Part shown: one piece after another, positions 1-8,596 of the stretch
How positions within the stretch are numbered: position 1 is the first letter of the stretch
Layout of the letters: every line of letters starts with the position of its first letter
Assembly (NCBI RefSeq): GCF_003837865.1
Contig: NZ_RQIS01000016.1
Span: 90,218-154,217, forward strand
Reading direction: 5' to 3'
Origin: Paraburkholderia dinghuensis
GTDB taxonomy: Bacteria > Pseudomonadota > Gammaproteobacteria > Burkholderiales > Burkholderiaceae
Length of the DNA: 64,000 nt
The notes under the pieces: model-generated
The model's input: only the letters and a program-made list of their open reading frames with translations
Databases searched by the model: none
Told to the model about the DNA's origin: nothing
Translations under genes and position numbers: made by a program

Positions 1-764
1 CCCCCTTCGGGGACTAGCTTCGCGTCGCACTGGCCGTGATCGTGGTCGCAGTTCGCGTGGTCGTGATCATGGTCATGCGCGTGATCGTGATGCGCGTGGT
101 CGTCTTCCGCGAGGAAATCAGGGTCGATATCGAGCTTCGCATTGAGGTTGAAGCCACGCAGGTCGAACACTTCCTTGATGTCGGCGACGCCAAAATCCAC
201 CTGGCGGATCTGCGCCTTCGGATTCATGTGCATCAGGCGATGGCGCAGGTCGCCGAGTTCCTTTTCGTCGACGAGATCGGCCTTCGTAATGAACAGGCGA
301 TCGGCGAAACCGATCTGGCGCTGCACCACTTCGTGCTCGTCGAGCTGATGGTTGCCGTGCTTTGCATCGACGAGCGTGATGATCGCGTCGAGCAGGAATT
401 CGTCGGCGATTTCGTTATCCATGAAGAACGTCTGCGCGACCGGGCCCGGATTGGCGAGGCCCGTCGTTTCGATCACGACGCGGTCGAAATCGAGCTTGCC
501 GTCGCGCTTTTGCTGCGCGAGGTCGCCGAGCACGCGCGCGAGGTCCCCGCGGATCGTGCAGCAGATGCAGCCGTTGCTCATCTGGATGATCTGCTCGGTG
601 CTGTCCTGCACGAGGATCTCGTTGTCGATGTTCTCTTCGCCGAATTCGTTCTCGATCACGGCGATCTTCATGCCGTGATTTTCGTTAAGGATGCGCTTGA
701 GCAGCGTCGTTTTGCCACTGCCGAGGAAGCCGGTCAGGATGGTGACGGGAATCATGGATGCCAT
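1..764 (-). CDS. COG0523 (CobW/ZigA-like) metal-linked GTPase, 3' end outside window
   Basis: This is a G3E-family P-loop GTPase of the CobW/YjiA/ZigA group, whose members insert or traffic metal ions, several of them under zinc limitation. Reading from ATG 764, Walker A GFLGSGKT lies at residues 12-19 and the family metal motif GCICC at residues 65-69. The visible C-terminal part is a His/Asp-rich tract (repeated HDHDH and HAH units, then CDHDHGQC) fit for metal binding. The frame is still open at base 1, so the C-terminus is missing. An in-frame ATG at 755 is an alternative start; neither start has a strong Shine-Dalgarno. A Zur-box-like sequence lies about 110 bp upstream. Family is clear; the zinc role is inferred. 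Confidence 0.9.
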   Translation of the reverse strand, partial: MASMIPVTILTGFLGSGKTTLLKRILNENHGMKIAVIENEFGEENIDNEILVQDSTEQIIQMSNGCICCTIRGDLARVLGDLAQQKRDGKLDFDRVVIETTGLANPGPVAQTFFMDNEIADEFLLDAIITLVDAKHGNHQLDEHEVVQRQIGFADRLFITKADLVDEKELGDLRHRLMHMNPKAQIRQVDFGVADIKEVFDLRGFNLNAKLDIDPDFLAEDDHAHHDHAHDHDHDHANCDHDHGQCDAKLVPEG

Positions 765-874
765 GCTGGGTGCCTGTTTTGTACTGTGCGTGGGTCGAAA
801 CGCGGACCGTGCGGCGCGGGTTTCTCGCGCGTCGAAGCTTCGACGCGTGAAAAAGGGGGCGGCCGTCGTCCGGT

Positions 875-887
875 GTTACAACATAAC
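875..887 (-). promoter_or_regulatory. Candidate Zur box upstream of the COG0523 GTPase
   Basis: The 13-mer GTTACAACATAAC agrees with the proteobacterial Zur core GTTATANTATAAC at all but two positions and has GTTA/TAAC outer arms. It lies in the AT-rich stretch upstream of a COG0523 gene, a class often repressed by Zur. No Zur gene is in the window, so the assignment rests on motif plus context. Confidence 0.45.
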
Positions 888-1015
888 TAGCTATTGAAAC
901 ATATCTGCGGTCCCGGTGCCTCACCACGGCGGTCGTGCTGGCGAGGTGCCGCGTCACATATGGGGCGCGACCATGAGCCTTCCGGATCGTGCAGTCGGCC
1001 CACAGGTGGGGCCGC

Positions 1016-2230
1016 TCAGGCAATCTGCAACAGCAGGCCCTTCAAATACTCGCCTTCGGGGAACGCCGTCAGGAGCGGATGGTCGACGCCAGCGCCGAGC
1101 CGCTTGAGGATGCGCGCGTCGACTTTCGCGTCGGCGGCTGCGCCCGCGACGATCTTCTGGAACAGCTCCGCATCGATCGCTCCCGAGCACGAATACGTGA
1201 AGAGCAGGCCGCCCGGACGCAGCAGCTTGAGACCGGTGAGGTTGATGTCCTTGTACGCGCGGGCCGCACGGTCCACGTGCTCGCGCGACGCCGCGAACTT
1301 CGGCGGATCGAGCACGACGAGGTCGAAACGCTCGCCTTCTTCATGCAGGCGGCGCAGCGTCTTGAAGGCGTCGGCGTCGAGCCAGGTGGCGCGAGCGGCG
1401 TCGAAGCCGTTCGCCTCCACGTTCTTCTGCGCCGTGGCGAGCGCTTCGCCCGACGAATCGATCGACACGACGCGTTTCGCACCGCCCTTCATCGCCGCGA
1501 GCGAGAAGCCGCCCGTGTAGCAGAAGCAGTTGAGCACGTCGCGCTCGCGCGCGAAGGTCTGCACGAGCGCGCGGTTGTCGCGCTGATCGACGTAAAAGCC
1601 GGTCTTGTGCCCGTTGCGGACATCGACGTGATAGCGCACGCCGTTCTCGTTCGTCACGATCGTTTCGGGCGGCTCGTCGCCCGCGAGCAGGCCGGTGATC
1701 TGTTCGAGGCCTTCCTTCTCGCGGATCGACACGTCCGAGCGCTCGTAGACGTTCGGGCAGCCGGTCGCGCTCGTGAGCGCGCTCACGATGGCGTCCTTCC
1801 ACGCCTCGACGCCCGCCGCCATGAACTGGCAGACGAGCTGGCCGCGGCCCGTTGAATTCCCATTCGCGCCGTCTTCGATGTACTGATCGACGATCAGACC
1901 CGGCAGGCCGTCGGCTTCACCGAAGATCACACGCACGGCGCCGGTGTTGCTCACCATCGCCTGGCGATGCGCGACTGCGCGTTGCACGCGGCGCTTGAAG
2001 AACGCGTGATCGATGGGTTCGTTTTCGTCGAAGCTCCAGACGCGCGCGCGGATCTGCGAGTGCGGGCTGTACGCGGCGCGCGCGAGGAAACGGCCGTCGT
2101 GTGCGCGCACGATCACGGTCGCGCCCGCGGCGGGTTTGCCCTCGACGCGGTCGATCGCATTCGCGTAGACCCACGGATGGCGGCGCAGCAGGGATTTTTC
2201 TTTCGACGGTTTGAGCGTGACGATATTCAT
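1016..2230 (-). CDS. rlmI: 23S rRNA (cytosine-C5)-methyltransferase RlmI
   Basis: The product is a class I SAM-dependent RNA methyltransferase of the RlmI (YccW) family, which methylates C1962 of 23S rRNA in E. coli. I start it at ATG 2230 (MNIVTLKPSKEKSLLRRHPW), because this begins the conserved N-terminal PUA-like domain; a longer frame upstream is unconserved. The middle carries NGHKTGFYVDQRDNR, followed by the SAM-binding stretch VLNCFCYTGGFSLAA and the catalytic region VVLDPPKFA. Length is 404 aa, normal for the family. It stands alone, 72 bp downstream of the xerC end. Confidence 0.93.
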   Translation of the reverse strand: MNIVTLKPSKEKSLLRRHPWVYANAIDRVEGKPAAGATVIVRAHDGRFLARAAYSPHSQIRARVWSFDENEPIDHAFFKRRVQRAVAHRQAMVSNTGAVRVIFGEADGLPGLIVDQYIEDGANGNSTGRGQLVCQFMAAGVEAWKDAIVSALTSATGCPNVYERSDVSIREKEGLEQITGLLAGDEPPETIVTNENGVRYHVDVRNGHKTGFYVDQRDNRALVQTFARERDVLNCFCYTGGFSLAAMKGGAKRVVSIDSSGEALATAQKNVEANGFDAARATWLDADAFKTLRRLHEEGERFDLVVLDPPKFAASREHVDRAARAYKDINLTGLKLLRPGGLLFTYSCSGAIDAELFQKIVAGAAADAKVDARILKRLGAGVDHPLLTAFPEGEYLKGLLLQIA

Positions 2231-2302
2231 GGTGTGTTCAATACAAAAAGACGCAGCGCGCGGCGGCCGGGTCGCCCGGCCACTCACGCGCGCCGCGAGG
2301 CA

Positions 2303-3241
2303 TCAGTCGCGCTTTTTGGCGCGCGGATGCGCGGTGTCGTAGACCTTCGCCAGATGCTGGAAATCGAGCGACGTATAGACCTGGGTGGCCGCGATGCTCG
2401 CATGGCCGAGGAGTTCCTGCACCGCGCGCAGGTCGCCGCTCGACTGCAGCAGGTGCGTCGCGAACGAGTGCCGCAGCACGTGCGGGTGGACGTTCGCCGG
2501 AATGCCGGCGGCGAGCGCTGCGCGTTTCACGCGCTCGCGCACGACGCCGGGCGCCATGCGGTTGCCGCGCACGGAGATGAAAAGCGGGGCGTCGTCGTGC
2601 TTCACGAGCGTATCGCGCACGGCGAGCCAGGCGTCGAGCGCATCGAGCGCCTTGCGCCCGACCGGCACGACGCGATGCCGGTTGCCCTTGCCCTGGACTT
2701 CGACTTCGGCGGCGTCGCGTTTGAGCCAGCCAGCCGATTCGTGGCCGTCACGTTTTACGTAGCGCACGTCGAGGCCCACGAGTTCGGCAAGCCGCAGCCC
2801 CGACGAGTAGAACAGTTCCAGCATGGCGTGATCGCGCAACGCCTCGGCGCTGTGGCCATCCGCGACGGCGGGGCCGGGGGCGTCCATCAGCCGCTGGGCG
2901 TCGTCGACGGAGAGCGCCTTCGGCAGCGTCTTCGCACGCTTGGGCGCCCGCACGGCGGCCACGGGATTGGCATCGAGTTCGATGCGCCCCGCAAGCCAGC
3001 GATAGAACGCCCGCCAGGCCGATAGCCGGTGCCCGATCGAGCGCGCCGAGAGGCCGCCCGCATGCGCGCGCGCGACGGCGCCGCGCACGTCGGCGGGCGT
3101 GATCTTTTCCAGCGGGCGAGCGCCCGCTAGCTTCTTCAGCTCATCGAGTTCATGCGTGTAGCCGCGCAGCGTGTGCGCCGACAGTCGCCGCTCGTGTTCG
3201 AGGCTGGCGAGGTAGTCGGCGATCGGATCGGTTGGCGTCAC
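2303..3241 (-). CDS. xerC: Tyrosine recombinase XerC
   Basis: XerC works with XerD at the dif site to resolve chromosome dimers before division. The 312-aa protein has an N-terminal SAM-like core-binding domain (about residues 6-90) and a C-terminal catalytic domain. All catalytic residues are visible: R150 (SSGLR), K185 (QGKGNR), H254 and R257 (HPHVLRH), H280 (LLGH) and the Y289 nucleophile (VYT). The upstream neighbours are a DUF484 gene and dapF on the same strand, the order also seen around xerC in gammaproteobacteria, so this is the housekeeping recombinase and not a phage integrase. Confidence 0.95.
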   Translation of the reverse strand: MTPTDPIADYLASLEHERRLSAHTLRGYTHELDELKKLAGARPLEKITPADVRGAVARAHAGGLSARSIGHRLSAWRAFYRWLAGRIELDANPVAAVRAPKRAKTLPKALSVDDAQRLMDAPGPAVADGHSAEALRDHAMLELFYSSGLRLAELVGLDVRYVKRDGHESAGWLKRDAAEVEVQGKGNRHRVVPVGRKALDALDAWLAVRDTLVKHDDAPLFISVRGNRMAPGVVRERVKRAALAAGIPANVHPHVLRHSFATHLLQSSGDLRAVQELLGHASIAATQVYTSLDFQHLAKVYDTAHPRAKKRD

Positions 3242-3271
3242 GATGGGCGGCGGTTCGGAAGGGCTGCTCGC

Positions 3272-3955
3272 TCAGTGCGGCAGCAGGCGCGTGAGCGCCG
3301 CGCTCGCGAGCGCGCCGATCTGGGTGAGGAAATCGGTGGCCATGCCTTCATGGAAGCGACGCGGATCGGGCGAGCCCATCACGAGCAGGCCGAACGCGTT
3401 GCCTTCGGACTCGGGCTTGCCGTCGGCCTCTGGGACGCGCAGCGCGACCAGCGCGACCGATTGCGGCGCGCCATCAGTCGTATCGAGCCACTGCGCGGCT
3501 TCGAAGCCGGAGTTCGCGCCGCAATACGGTACCGCAAGGCTGTTCGCGAAGATCCGCACTTCTTCACCGGCCTGGCGCGCGAAGTCGGCCTGGGCGTAGG
3601 TTTCGGCGACGTCCCAGACGCGCAGCGCAGCCTGCGGCACGTCGAACACATCGCGCAGATTCTGGGCGATCGTGCGCGGCAGCGCGTACGGATCGCGCTC
3701 GGCGATGACGCGCGTCGTCCAGCGGCCGAATTTGTTGGCGATGCTGTCGTTTTCGTGGCCGTAGCGCAGCAGTTCCGAAAGACGACGTTCGAGATGCTTG
3801 TTCTTTTCGCGCAGCATCTCCATTTGCCGCTCTTGCAGCGATACGGCGGCTTTGCCGTGCGGGTTGCCCAGCTTGATCGTCGAAAGCAGTTCGGCATGCT
3901 CAACGAAGAACTCGGGATTGGCGAGCAGATAGTCGGCGACTTCGCGATCGTTCAT
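3272..3955 (-). CDS. DUF484 family protein
   Basis: This 227-aa protein belongs to the DUF484 family, whose gene characteristically sits between dapF and xerC. I choose ATG 3955 (MNDREVADYLLANPEFFVEH) since this is the conserved N-terminal signature; a longer frame upstream adds 14 unconserved residues. After the N-terminal helix comes a short coiled-coil segment (QERQMEMLREKNKHLERRL) and a GAF-like domain. Biochemical function is not established. It is 30 bp from xerC and probably cotranscribed with it. Confidence 0.9.
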   Translation of the reverse strand: MNDREVADYLLANPEFFVEHAELLSTIKLGNPHGKAAVSLQERQMEMLREKNKHLERRLSELLRYGHENDSIANKFGRWTTRVIAERDPYALPRTIAQNLRDVFDVPQAALRVWDVAETYAQADFARQAGEEVRIFANSLAVPYCGANSGFEAAQWLDTTDGAPQSVALVALRVPEADGKPESEGNAFGLLVMGSPDPRRFHEGMATDFLTQIGALASAALTRLLPH

Positions 3956-4080
3956 GTTTTGGCGCGTTGTTGTGTCAAAGGCGCGCGGGGCGCGCAATCA
4001 ATGAAGCGAATGAAGCGTTGGGCGGCGAATCGGACGCTGGCGGCCGGTGTGGTGAGCCTCGGGGTGCACCGGCGTGGCGC

Positions 4081-4947
4081 TCAGTCGACCAGATCGATTT
4101 CGCCTTCGAATACGGTTGTGGCGGGGCCCGCCATCGTGAGCGCGGTGGACTCGTCGCGTGCGCCGTCCCAGGCGATCGTGAGCATGCCGCCGTGCGTGTG
4201 AACCTTGACGGGCGTGTCGAGCAGCCCGCGCCGGATGCCCGCGGCCACGGCCGCGCATGCGCCCGTGCCGCACGCGAGCGTCTCGCCCGCACCGCGCTCA
4301 TAGACGCGCAACCGCACCTCGTTGCGCGACACGATCTGCATGAAGCCGGCGTTCACCTTCTTCGGGAAACGCGGATGCGCCTCGATCACGGGGCCCTCCA
4401 CGAGCACCGGGAATGCCTCGACGTCGTCGACTACTTGCACCGCGTGCGGGTTGCCCATCGATACGGCCGAAATCCAGCGGGTTTCGCCATTCACATCGAG
4501 CGGCCAGAGCGTGTCATTGCCCTCGCTGCGGCCATCGAGTCCGTTCGCATCGAACGGCACGCGCGCCGGTTCGAACACCGGGCTGCCCATGTCGACGACG
4601 ACTTCACCGTTTTCCTGCATGACGAGCGTGATCGTGCCGTTCTGCACCTGCACGCGCACGCGGTTTGCGTCCGTGAGCTTGCGGTCGCGGACGAACTTCA
4701 CGAAGCAGCGCGCGCCGTTGCCGCAGTGCTCGACCTCGCCGCCGTCGCAGTTGAAGATGCGATAACGGAAATCGACACCCTCGATGGTCGGCTTCTCAAC
4801 GAGCAGCAACTGATCGGCGCCGACGCCGAAGTGGCGGTCAGCGAGTGCACGCACCTGGTCCGGCGTGAGCGCGAGTGGCTGGCTGTAGCCGTCCAGCACG
4901 ACGAAGTCGTTGCCGGCGCCGTGCATTTTGGTGAATTTGAGCTTCAC
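4081..4947 (-). CDS. dapF: Diaminopimelate epimerase
   Basis: DapF interconverts LL- and meso-diaminopimelate, the last step before lysine and peptidoglycan cross-linking. The 288-aa sequence starts with the conserved MHGAGNDFVV. It shows both catalytic cysteines of this cofactor-independent racemase: C75 in EHCGNGARCF and C226 in LACGTGACAA. It lies upstream of the DUF484–xerC pair on the same strand and downstream of the lpxL-type gene, a standard Burkholderiales order. The 125-bp gap to the DUF484 gene leaves room for a separate promoter. Confidence 0.96.
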   Translation of the reverse strand: MKLKFTKMHGAGNDFVVLDGYSQPLALTPDQVRALADRHFGVGADQLLLVEKPTIEGVDFRYRIFNCDGGEVEHCGNGARCFVKFVRDRKLTDANRVRVQVQNGTITLVMQENGEVVVDMGSPVFEPARVPFDANGLDGRSEGNDTLWPLDVNGETRWISAVSMGNPHAVQVVDDVEAFPVLVEGPVIEAHPRFPKKVNAGFMQIVSRNEVRLRVYERGAGETLACGTGACAAVAAGIRRGLLDTPVKVHTHGGMLTIAWDGARDESTALTMAGPATTVFEGEIDLVD

Positions 4948-5153
4948 GTTTTACGTCTTTCCCTGGCTGCATGAGGACTCGATGCCAAGGCGCGGGCATC
5001 GGAGCCGCCCCGGCTGGCCGCCTGTTCGGGCCGCGCCGGGCTGATAGCGAATGATACACGGTGACTCATACACCGGTAGAGCGAAGCCAGGCGGGAACTG
5101 CCAGTAATTCAAGGGCGCCAGCAGAAGGTACGTTTGCGGACCGCTGGCCTCTC

Positions 5154-6038
5154 TCAATACACTCCAGGCTCACCCGGCGGCCGCGTCTTGAACCGCTTGT
5201 GGACCCAGTAATACTGCTCGGGAATCCGCGGAATCTGCTCTTCGAGGAAAGCGTTCATACGGCGCGCGTCCAGATCGTCGTCGCCGGTGGGATAGTTGTC
5301 CCACGGCTTGAACACCTTCAGCCGATAGCCCTTGTAGTTCGGCAGCACTTCGCCGATGAACGGCACCACCTGTGCGCGCCCCACTTTCGCGAGACGCCCC
5401 ACGGCGGTCAGCGTGCAGGCGGGCACACCAAAGAACGGCACGAACGTCGAGTTGCGCATGCCGTAATCCATGTCGGCGCCAAGCATCACGGGCTTTTTGT
5501 CGCGCAACCAGCGCAGCACGACGCGTGCGCTATCGGCGCGGCTGACCATCTCGGCGCCGAAGCGGCTGCGGCCTGCCTTGGCAGCGGCTTCGAACTCGGG
5601 GTTCGAGAACGGTTGATAAAGCGAGCCGCACGGCCGATGCAGCGAGTAGTTAAGAAACATCGACCCTGCTTCGATGCCGACGAAATGCAGGCCGAGGAAC
5701 AGCGTGGGCGGCAGGTCGGGATCGGTGAGGTCGACTTCACTGTCGAGCTCGATGATCTTTTCGAGCTTCTTCGCCGAACCGAACCACTGCACGCTGCGCT
5801 CCATATAGCTGCGGATCGCATGGCGGAAGTGCTGGCCCGCGACTTCCTCGCGCTTCTCTTCGCTCCAGTCGGGGAAGCAGAGCTTGAGATTGGTGTGGAC
5901 GACGCGCTTGCGGCTACTCGGGATCTGATAGAGCAGCCAGCCGAGGCCGTCGCCGAGACGGGCGACGAAACCATAGGGCAGGATCGCGAAAAACTTGAGC
6001 AGGCCGATGGCGAAACGGGAGCCGAGCTTGCCTAGCAT
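5154..6038 (-). CDS. lpxL: Lipid A biosynthesis (lauroyl) acyltransferase, LpxL/HtrB family
   Basis: This inner-membrane-associated acyltransferase adds a secondary acyl chain to Kdo-lipid IVA. The 294-aa protein has the hydrophobic N-terminal anchor (FAIGLLKFFAILPYGF) and the HX4(D/E) active-site motif at residues 118-123 (HFVGIE), plus the family C-terminus EQYYWVHKRFKTRP. Starting at ATG 6038 gives the usual length. It reads toward dapF and is divergent from metK, so the roughly 300-bp interval 6039-6340 carries both promoters. Which acyl chain and position it uses cannot be read from sequence; the paralogous name htrB is equally defensible. Confidence 0.88.
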   Translation of the reverse strand: MLGKLGSRFAIGLLKFFAILPYGFVARLGDGLGWLLYQIPSSRKRVVHTNLKLCFPDWSEEKREEVAGQHFRHAIRSYMERSVQWFGSAKKLEKIIELDSEVDLTDPDLPPTLFLGLHFVGIEAGSMFLNYSLHRPCGSLYQPFSNPEFEAAAKAGRSRFGAEMVSRADSARVVLRWLRDKKPVMLGADMDYGMRNSTFVPFFGVPACTLTAVGRLAKVGRAQVVPFIGEVLPNYKGYRLKVFKPWDNYPTGDDDLDARRMNAFLEEQIPRIPEQYYWVHKRFKTRPPGEPGVY

Positions 6039-6133
6039 TGGGCGGCTCCCCGGGCGTTCGCGGCGGCGAATACGTAGACAAAACCCGGTGAGGGTGTGAA
6101 GGTGAATACGATGGGCGGCACGCGACGTGAACC

Positions 6134-6161
6134 TGCGACAAAATAAGGAAGTCGCTATAAT
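6134..6161 (+). promoter_or_regulatory. Probable sigma-70 promoter of metK
   Basis: A perfect TATAAT (6156-6161) follows a weak TGCGAC -35 element (6134-6139) with a 16-bp spacer. Transcription would begin near 6168, giving a leader of about 170 nt before the GTG start of metK. Confidence 0.6.
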
Positions 6162-6340
6162 ACGGGCTTCGCCGAGTTAATAGACAACTTGCGGGGCGAA
6201 GCCGGTTTGAGCCAGATCGTGGTCGATCAATCGATTGCGAAGCGAAAACGGGTCAGGAAATCCGCTAAAGCGTCGCCGCTTCAAGGCTCCCGAAGCTGGC
6301 TACGTGAATACAACCGTTACCAGTCAAAGGAGTTTAGAGC
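6162..6340 (+). promoter_or_regulatory. Long 5' leader of metK with inverted repeat
   Basis: The leader contains a 9-bp inverted repeat, GGCTTCGCC at 6165-6173 and GGCGAAGCC at 6195-6203, separated by 21 nt. The upstream arm overlaps the predicted transcription start, so it may act as DNA (operator) or, with a slightly earlier start, as RNA. I recognise no known SAM riboswitch class here. Confidence 0.35.
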
Positions 6341-7528
6341 GTGGCAAACGACTATTTCTTCACATCGGAATCCGTTTCCGAAGGCCATCCGGACAAGGTC
6401 GCCGACCAGATCTCGGATGCCATCCTTGATGCCATCCTCACCCAGGACAAGTACTCGCGCGTTGCAGCCGAAACGCTGTGCAACACGGGTCTCGTCGTCC
6501 TCGCCGGTGAAATCACGACGACTGCAAACGTCGATTACATCCAGGTCGCGCGCGACACGATCAAGCGTATCGGCTACGACAACACGGATTACGGCATCGA
6601 CTACCGCGGTTGCGCGGTGCTCGTCGCTTACGACAAGCAATCGCCGGACATCGCCCAGGGCGTGGACCGCGCGCACGACAACAACCTCGATCAGGGCGCG
6701 GGCGACCAGGGCCTGATGTTCGGCTACGCGTGCGACGAAACGCCCGAGCTGATGCCGCTGCCGATCCACCTCTCGCACCGCCTCGTCGAGCGTCAGTCGA
6801 ACCTGCGCCGCGATGGCCGTCTGCCCTGGCTGCGTCCCGACGCGAAGTCGCAGGTCACGATCCGCTACGTCGACGGCAAGCCGCATTCGATCGACACCGT
6901 CGTGCTGTCGACACAGCATTCGCCGGACATCGACCTCGGCACGCTGCGCGAAGCCGTCATCGAGGAAGTCATCAAGCCGGTGCTGCCGGCCGACCTCATC
7001 AAGGGCGAGATCAAGTTCCTCGTGAACCCGACCGGCCGTTTCGTGATCGGTGGCCCGCAGGGCGATTGCGGTCTTACGGGCCGCAAGATCATCGTCGACA
7101 CGTACGGCGGCGCAGCGCCGCACGGCGGTGGCGCGTTCTCGGGCAAGGACCCGTCGAAGGTGGACCGTTCGGCTGCCTACGCGGGCCGTTATGTCGCGAA
7201 GAACATCGTGGCCGCAGGCCTCGCGTCGCGCTGCCTGATCCAGGTGTCGTATGCGATCGGCGTCGCGCAACCGACCTCGGTGATGGTCAACACGTTCGGC
7301 ACGGGCAAAGTCTCGGACGCGACGATCACGCAACTCGTGCGCGATCACTTCGACCTGCGTCCGAAGGGCATCATCCAGATGCTCGACCTGCTGCGTCCGA
7401 TCTACGAAAAGACCGCTGCTTACGGCCACTTTGGCCGCGAAGAGCCGGAATTCTCGTGGGAAGCCACCGACAAGGCACTCGTGCTGGCCGAAGCCGCCGG
7501 CACGGAGCCGGTGAGCGCGGTGGCGTAA
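6341..7528 (+). CDS. metK: S-adenosylmethionine synthetase
   Basis: MetK makes S-adenosylmethionine from methionine and ATP in the cytoplasm and feeds all the methyltransferases, including RlmI and RsmI of this window. The start is GTG 6341, with the Shine-Dalgarno AAAGGAG about 8 nt upstream. The 395-aa protein shows the three signature stretches of the family: GHPDKVADQISDAILD near the N-terminus, GAGDQGLMFGYA around residue 120, and the glycine-rich GGGAFSGKDPSKVDRSAAY. It is followed by a strong intrinsic terminator, so it is monocistronic. Confidence 0.97.
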   Translation: MANDYFFTSESVSEGHPDKVADQISDAILDAILTQDKYSRVAAETLCNTGLVVLAGEITTTANVDYIQVARDTIKRIGYDNTDYGIDYRGCAVLVAYDKQSPDIAQGVDRAHDNNLDQGAGDQGLMFGYACDETPELMPLPIHLSHRLVERQSNLRRDGRLPWLRPDAKSQVTIRYVDGKPHSIDTVVLSTQHSPDIDLGTLREAVIEEVIKPVLPADLIKGEIKFLVNPTGRFVIGGPQGDCGLTGRKIIVDTYGGAAPHGGGAFSGKDPSKVDRSAAYAGRYVAKNIVAAGLASRCLIQVSYAIGVAQPTSVMVNTFGTGKVSDATITQLVRDHFDLRPKGIIQMLDLLRPIYEKTAAYGHFGREEPEFSWEATDKALVLAEAAGTEPVSAVA

Positions 7529-7575
7529 CGAGCCGTGGTCGTCCGGCCCGCGAAGTCCGCGCGCCAGACGAAGAA

Positions 7576-7613
7576 AAACCCCGCAGGGCGCCAACGCCCG
7601 TGCGGGGTTTTTT
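7576..7613 (+). terminator. Intrinsic terminator after metK
   Basis: A GC-rich stem (CCCCGC...GGGCG, loop CCAA, CGCCC...GCGGGG) is followed by six T and preceded by a run of A. It lies about 50 bp after the metK stop codon. Confidence 0.9.
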
Positions 7614-7630
7614 GTTTGTGCCGGTTTGTT

Positions 7631-8011
7631 TTATTGCATCGCGAACGCAAACCATCCCGTGCTGCTCGCCGACGTGCGGCGTGGACGGCGAACGATGCTG
7701 CTGCGCGGCGCGTTGCTGTCGGCCGCGGGCTTGTTGCCGACCGTGCTGAACACGCGCAGCGGCGTGCTGGGGCGATAAAGCAGCGTGCGCAGCGAGAAAT
7801 GCCGCGCGCCCGAGCGCACGCGCAGCACCGAGAAGAACGAGTGGAACCACGCGCGCATGCTGTCGATGGGCTTCCTTTGACGCACTTGTTCCGCGAGTGC
7901 GCGCGTGCGTGCCGCGTGGTGGCGAAGCGCTCGTGTCACATGACGGCGCGTGGGACGCGCTGCCTTCAATGCTGCGTGGGTAAGACGACGGGTGTCGAAA
8001 ACGGTGTGCAT
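7631..8011 (-). CDS. Small basic hypothetical protein
   Basis: This 126-aa frame begins MHTVFDTRRLTHAALKAARP and ends GWFAFAMQ. I do not recognise a family. It is rich in Arg, Ala, Ser and Thr, has no signal peptide or membrane segment, and has no strong ribosome site. What supports it is a strong preference for G or C at third codon positions along the whole length, as in neighbouring real genes. It is convergent with metK and lies beyond its terminator. It could still be a chance open frame in GC-rich DNA. Confidence 0.45.
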   Translation of the reverse strand: MHTVFDTRRLTHAALKAARPTRRHVTRALRHHAARTRALAEQVRQRKPIDSMRAWFHSFFSVLRVRSGARHFSLRTLLYRPSTPLRVFSTVGNKPAADSNAPRSSIVRRPRRTSASSTGWFAFAMQ

Positions 8012-8596
8012 GGTCTTTAGCGGAGTCGTGGCGAGGGGCGCCTACATGGCGCTTCGTTTGCAGCAGCAAACGTGCCTGTCCAGACGGAATTGGAAAACGC
8101 CGCGCGCTCCGCGACGCTCTCGTGGAGCGGCGATGAAAGCGACGGAACGGGCCTGCGTTCTGCGGCGGGCCTCATAGCGGGTGCGGGCCGCCCGTTCGTG
8201 CGGGTGAGTACCTGAATCTCGAACGACATGCACGGAGGCTACACGCGATTCGTGACGTGCTGAAGTCGGTTAAACCCCCTGGTCGCGCACGCATGACGCA
8301 TGCGATTCCGCCCTCCGACGCCATGGCGGTGCGCACGCCCCAATGCCGTGCGCGTATGTCGATGGCTCGCGGTCGTCTGTTCGACTATGCCTGATCCGAC
8401 GTCTTCGCCACCGGTGCGCACGCGTTGACACGTGCATGGCGACCGATCGCGTGGATGCGCCAGACGCCCCGTCCGCTTCGGCATCCGGTTTCCGCCTGCG
8501 GGCTGTCGACGGGCCCTGCCGCGCGCCGTCACTCGCTTTACAATCGAACGATCGGGCGCGCGTCCGACGCCAAAGACCTCGAACAACGGAAGTCCC
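8012..8596. other. Gene-free interval upstream of the PhyH gene
   Basis: No convincing gene is visible in these 585 bp; long frames on both strands look like GC-rich shadows. A TACAAT at 8539-8544 could be the -10 of the dioxygenase gene, without a convincing -35. Confidence 0.4.

Noticed and set aside
2303..3241. Phage or island integrase near the left side
   Set aside because: The tyrosine recombinase sits in the conserved dapF–DUF484–xerC neighbourhood and is housekeeping XerC.
6162..6340. SAM riboswitch in the metK leader
   Set aside because: I could not match the conserved cores of known SAM or SAM/SAH classes; only an inverted repeat is evident.
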